A stretch of 64,000 nt of DNA, taken from Dillenia suffruticosa (Eukaryota; Streptophyta; Magnoliopsida; Dilleniales; Dilleniaceae). The position numbers were made by a program, and so were the translations under genes. Each line of letters starts with the position of its first letter. Positions within the stretch are counted from its first letter, which is position 1. Positions 59,463-64,000 of the stretch are shown in pieces. The notes under the pieces were generated by a model, which was given only the letters and a program-made list of their open reading frames with translations, made no database searches and was not told the origin of the DNA. The stretch lies in contig JAVTVX010000019.1 of assembly GCA_033439265.1 (NCBI GenBank), forward strand, positions 17,076,039 to 17,140,038. The letters run 5' to 3'.

Positions 59463-62410
59463 ATGCGTAAGCTTCTCCTCCATCCCTAGTATTTACAATG
59501 CCAAGGCCAATGGATTTTTTGACCGGTCTGCTCAACTGAAACACCTACTGCCTGCATAGCCTCCTCACCCGTTTTTTCAAACTTAGCCTATCCAATATCC
59601 CTTCAAGTTCCCAATTGTTGTATTCATTCCCATGTCCATCTTCTACCAGTCCCATTTCGCGTTTCCCAGGCAAGGAGCTGCTTGACATCGACTGGAATTC
59701 ATCTTCAGCATCGCTTTTATCTAAATTCCAGCATTTCTCCAAATTATCAGACTCCAATCTGTCCAACGTTGCACTTCTCAGATCCAGGCTGAGGCTAGCT
59801 CATATGTAATATTGTTTGAGTTTGATAAGGAGCACCCTTGTGATCAGGAGATTCCACTAGTGGGGAAAGAAACCCAGACTTGACAGCTGATTCTTCTTTT
59901 TCTCTTAGAGTTTTCAGAATAAGTGTCATAAGGAAGTTCATGACTAGAACTGCATCAATCAATGCTATCAAAGTATCGGCCATCTGCATGAGAGATAGTC
60001 AAAATTGTATACTAGCAAAGTCCATTGTTAGAAAAACTATGAGCATATACATATAAGGAGGCATGCTCAACACGTAACACCATAGGCACAATCACATTCC
60101 AACCTTGAAATTGTACGTAGACGAGTTTTACCACGTCTAGAAAATTGTGATACAGAATCATAATGCAAAAAAGAAATAAATTGCAAAATAAATAAATAAA
60201 TAAATAAGGAGCAGGACCTGGGTCAAAACCATTGCACTGTTGTGTGCATTCATCTTGTTTTGTTGCTCATGCTGCACCACGTCCACCATCAAATTGACAG
60301 CCCAGTCCAGCGGTGCAGGTTCCATAGGAGGAATTTATTTTACGAGCTGCACCCATTCTTCTTCTGTGTTGCAGTGCATCACCTGTTCTGGTGTTAGAGA
60401 ATTGAGTATTCCAGTTGGAAGTTCTCTAAGCCATGACTCCAGTTTAGGAAATACACACAAGAGACTCAGCAAAATATCCTAGAAAACAGTATCAATAAGA
60501 AAAGAAAGTATAACAAAGCTTTCGGTCTGAGCAACAGAGAGAAGGAAGCACAACTTGCAAGTGCCCCTTGCTATCTCCAAAGAAAGCCAACAAAAGAGAA
60601 AGAAATCCAGTGGCACGATAATAATGCACCTTTATCATGCCCATGAAATAATGTACGTCAATCCCATGTGGCACGATACCCCTGTTTGGCTGGCTGCTAA
60701 CATACTCTTCTTGGCTATTTTCAGCATTTATTCAAAAGATCCCATCTGCCTTTGAGTTAGAAAATAATGAAAGAATGCAGTGGTGTCAGCACCAGAAGGA
60801 GTACTAAAGACCACAAAAAACTCTAAAAAGTTTAAAAAATGATGACCTACTTTTAGTACTCCAGAAAAAAGACGCTTTTGCATGGTAAGAAGAATTGTAG
60901 GAACACTGTTCCATCTTCGATCATATGAACATTGCATTGACTTTGCAGATAGTCCAAAGACACTTGCTCTGTATAACAACTTAAATTACATGGCAGAGCA
61001 AGAAATGAGATAATAACAACAACCACAAAAAAAAAATAAAATAAAATAAGGTATTCTCAACTCCACATAGAAGGCATCGGGCAGATCTCACTCGATGACA
61101 TTTCTTACAAAACAAATCCCTTCATAGCACCAAGATCTCTTGATTGAAATTGTGAAACATCAATGTTTCCATCGACCACAATTCAATGCCATGGTACCAG
61201 AATATTGATGTACATGTGCTATGAGTTCACTAAAACAAATCACCTGAGGCATAATCGGTTTTCAATGGTTACAGGGTTCGAAAATGCGTAACCAGAAAAC
61301 CCCCCGCTCATCTAATATTGAAGAAATAAGAAGTCATAAACATAAATCCAGTTTCCTAACCACCTCAATTAATTGGATAGCAGAACACCGGTAGAAATCA
61401 TTCAGTATTCTATCCTACTAAGGAAATACATTCTGATAATCCAATCAAACCCCTTGGCTGATTCTACCCCATTTTTACCCCTCCTCCTTCCCCCCATATT
61501 TTGTACACCTAAAATCAAATCATACTCCACTTGATCTGTTGCATTCAATTCAGTTACCTCAAAACTAAAAGATACTGGGCATGTCTTTATGTGCAAGCAA
61601 TTCCATGTCTGAGAGTGCAATCTTGAGAAAAAGAAAGAAAGAACCCAAATGCCAAATCGACCACGCTACATCCAGAACTACCGAGGTTAAAAACAATCCA
61701 AATTATGAAAAAGGTTGAAATTAAGAAAAAGGGAAAAAAATTCCTTCAAAATGACAAAACTAGCCACTTTTTCCCTTCATGATTTTGTTCAAAATGATAA
61801 TTAAGCGCACAAAAAGGATAACTCACCTAACCCTTTTTTTCTTCTCTTGTTAAGTAAGGAAAGGGGAAGAATAAAGGAAAGAGAAATTAAACAAAATGAG
61901 GTCTCCATTGGGAAGAACTCAATTCAAGATTCCAAAGTGAAAAACCCGATTCCAGGTAAGGTCAGCTTTTTTATTTCAATTAACTAAACTAAACACTTGC
62001 AACAAAAGGTTTTTATCCTTCAATACTGCACTCCAAGAACTTTAATAAATTATGTACAGTTGGAAATCCATTATTTATAACCACATTGAACCAATTCCAG
62101 CATAAATTTACCAAAAATTGAACAGAAACCAAATTCTTCGCTGGCGCTGGGAACCCTAGAAGGAAGTTCGGGTTCAAACTCAACGGAAAACCGAGAAAAC
62201 CATTGTAGCAATCAAAAGTGACATGAGAGACATGCCTGACCTCGGTCGGCCAAGAAATGTCCATGGAAACGACGTCGTCTCTCTCCACACTGCAAGTCAC
62301 CAATGACTTCCTCAAAGCAACCACTAACAGAGTCACAATCGGAAATTGATTATGCTGTTGTTGATGATGATGACGACTCTGGCGCCGTCTCTTTCACTGG
62401 TGTTGTCTTG
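59463..62410 (-). pseudogene. ROP GTPase-activating protein (CRIB + RhoGAP) pseudogene with introns
   Basis: Active family members stimulate GTP hydrolysis by ROP/RAC GTPases at the plasma membrane. Exon 1 (about 62140-62410) holds TLLVVALRKSLVTC and the CRIB motif ISWPTEVRHVSHVTFDCYNG. Exon 2 (60851-60968) has SVFGLSAKSMQCSYD and NSVPTILLTMQKRL. Exon 3 (60630-60749) has GIF, a stop, INAENSQEEYV, and GIVPHGIDVHYFMG. Exon 4 (60218-60436) has LRELPTGILNSLTPEQVMHC. The last exon (59463-59983) has MADTLIALIDAVLVMNFL and, after frame breaks, VFQLSRPVKKSIGLGIVNTR. Lesions: no in-frame ATG, a 1-bp loss near 62183, TGA at 60732-60734 replacing the arginine-finger codon, TAA at 60335-60337, loss of four codons of the VFAPNMTQ motif near 60225, TAG at 59795-59797, and a lost normal stop. 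Retained introns mean it arose by DNA duplication or in-place decay, not by retroposition. Confidence 0.9.
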
Positions 62411-62479
62411 TTGATGACTTTTTGGGCAAGAGCCGGTGTCAGGAGAATAGAGTGTTGTGTACCATGTAATTTATTTACG

Positions 62480-64000
62480 TAAAAACATTTCTTTTCCATC
62501 TCAAAAATAATTTTTTTTCGTTATTTATTATCATACAAAATTTAAATTCTGAACCATTAAATTAAAAAAAAATAAAAATTGCATTTTAGTTGTAAGGGAA
62601 ATGAAACACTATTAAGCCATAAGAGCCCTCTTTAAGAAAATCTGCACTTATCTTATTACTTTAGATAATTTTTAATTATAGAAAAAAAATTTGAGAAAAA
62701 ATTTTAAACTTAATAAGTGGAAATCAAATTTTTATACAAAAGAAATTAAATATTAAACATCCGAGTATTAAGAATAGAAAAATAGGTACGGAAAGATTCA
62801 ACCCGTAAATTGATCTCCATAATTATTTAAATTGGATTAATCAGATTTTCAAAAATACCGATAGTCAAGTATAGAAATAATAATAATAATAAATCTAATT
62901 AAAAAAAAAAGGAAACATTTAATCATCTTAAACACTAGGGGTGTGAGGTATTTTTACATTAGTAACGACCTTCAAAAATTGTTTTTCAAAATTGATATAA
63001 TAAATTTTCATGCCGCATAAAATCTTGATAGGCTTTCATCTATAAATTTTCAATTTTGATTTTGTAGCATCCGCCCAACTTACAATTACAAACAAACAAA
63101 TCACAATCTCACGATTTAAAGACCAACTAAAAAAGCCATGGAAATTCAGGCTTTGGAAGTTTGCATTTCTCTGCAGTTTGTGTTCAGTGTCTGGTGATTT
63201 TATTTTACAATTTACGCACACACACGTTTATAGGTTATCCCGTTCCCAACCCTTACGGAATGTCCGTGTGTGGTCACGTGCACATGGGATGTCCTTCCGT
63301 CCCTTCCGAAACAGAGCCCTTTTTGTGGGCTCCTGTAACTCTTGGTCCCGAGGGATTATATATATATATATATATATATATTTGATTCATTACTATTTGA
63401 ATTATTTAATTAATCTGATTTAATTATTATAAATTTTAATTTAAATATTAATTCTCTCATTCTTTATTTTTTTATTATTTTTAAAATTTTAATTAAAAAT
63501 TTTTAATATTTTATCGATAAATCTATAAAACGTTAGTAGATATACCTATCTTAGAGAGTAATATTTTCTTGTATGGTTTCGCTTCCTTTGGGACTTTGGA
63601 TATTTCTCTTGGCTCATTATTGTATAGAAAAGCATTAAATGATTTTTTTTTAGTTGGGAGCATTAAATGAATATATGTTTTTCAATTGAAAAATATTTAA
63701 ATAATAAATAAATGGGTAAAAATGCAGGTTAAAACTAAACAAATGGAAACAGAGAGCATAAAGATAGCTACAAGTTCAATAATGAACCAATAAACAAAAA
63801 AATAAATAAATTTTTTGTTACCATAACAAATAAAGATTAGAACACTCAAAGGACACATATTTTATGGATTCGACACCAAAATTTTACGATTAAATCCGCT
63901 TACAATCAAATTTTCACTATAAAAAAAAATGGGCATATAGTTAATTTATTTTTTGGGATGTTAAGCTCTTCATCATAAGGTTGATGATTAAGTGGAGGCG
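62480..64000. other. Intergenic, no gene recognised; TA microsatellite at 63356-63381
   Basis: AT-rich. A short GC-balanced patch at 63225-63355 (GGAATGTCCGTGTGTGGTCACGTG-like text) directly precedes the TA run and may be transposon-derived, but no terminal structure was found. Confidence 0.45.

Overview
The window is nuclear DNA from a flowering plant, most likely a eudicot. It is AT-rich, gene-poor and rich in transposons. I see two intact protein-coding genes, both without introns: a membrane-anchored SAM-dependent methyltransferase-like gene (4314-5267, +) and a bHLH/MYC-type transcription factor of the bHLH14 kind (24201-25610, -). Two further host genes are broken: a small B3-domain gene split by an LTR retrotransposon (50719-56820, +), and an intron-containing ROP GTPase-activating protein (RopGAP) pseudogene (59463-62410, -). 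The species cannot be named from the sequence alone.

Layout. 1-3800: decayed minus-strand Ty3/Gypsy (Tat-type) pol. 4151-5267: CT tracts and the methyltransferase. 7328-8423: non-autonomous CACTA element with a TAA target-site duplication (TSD). 11545-16834: degraded minus-strand Ty1/Copia element with a GTAAG TSD and a CACTA fragment nested in it. 17057-17149: very short tRNA-like SINE. 18658-22022: larger CACTA-like element packed with TTAGCGACGGA-type motifs. 24201-25610: bHLH gene. 27847-31720 and 42555-45935: two diverged direct copies of a segment of about 3.5 kb that hold one almost unchanged 160-bp block. Between them lies a 7.3-kb CACTA element (33250-40555, ATA TSD) with transposase remnants, GC islands and minisatellites, inserted in an older repeat rich in GTCGACC motifs. 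46487-47225: element with GAGCTCGAG-rich inverted arms. 48487-48677, 50152-50239 and 57813-58000: SINEs, each with long TSDs. 50828-56378: chromodomain Gypsy element with an ACATC TSD inside the B3 gene. 59463-62410: RopGAP pseudogene.

The genes form no operon-like group. The main story is how transposons and mutation reshaped a plant locus. The B3 reading frame is open across the insertion point if one TSD copy is counted once, so the insertion hit a coding sequence, and the right LTR offers an in-frame ATG to the B3 domain. The RopGAP copy keeps its exon order but has lost its catalytic arginine codon to a stop, along with at least five other lesions.

All element ends, TSDs and lesions were read by eye. 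Family names rest on motif recognition, without database searches.
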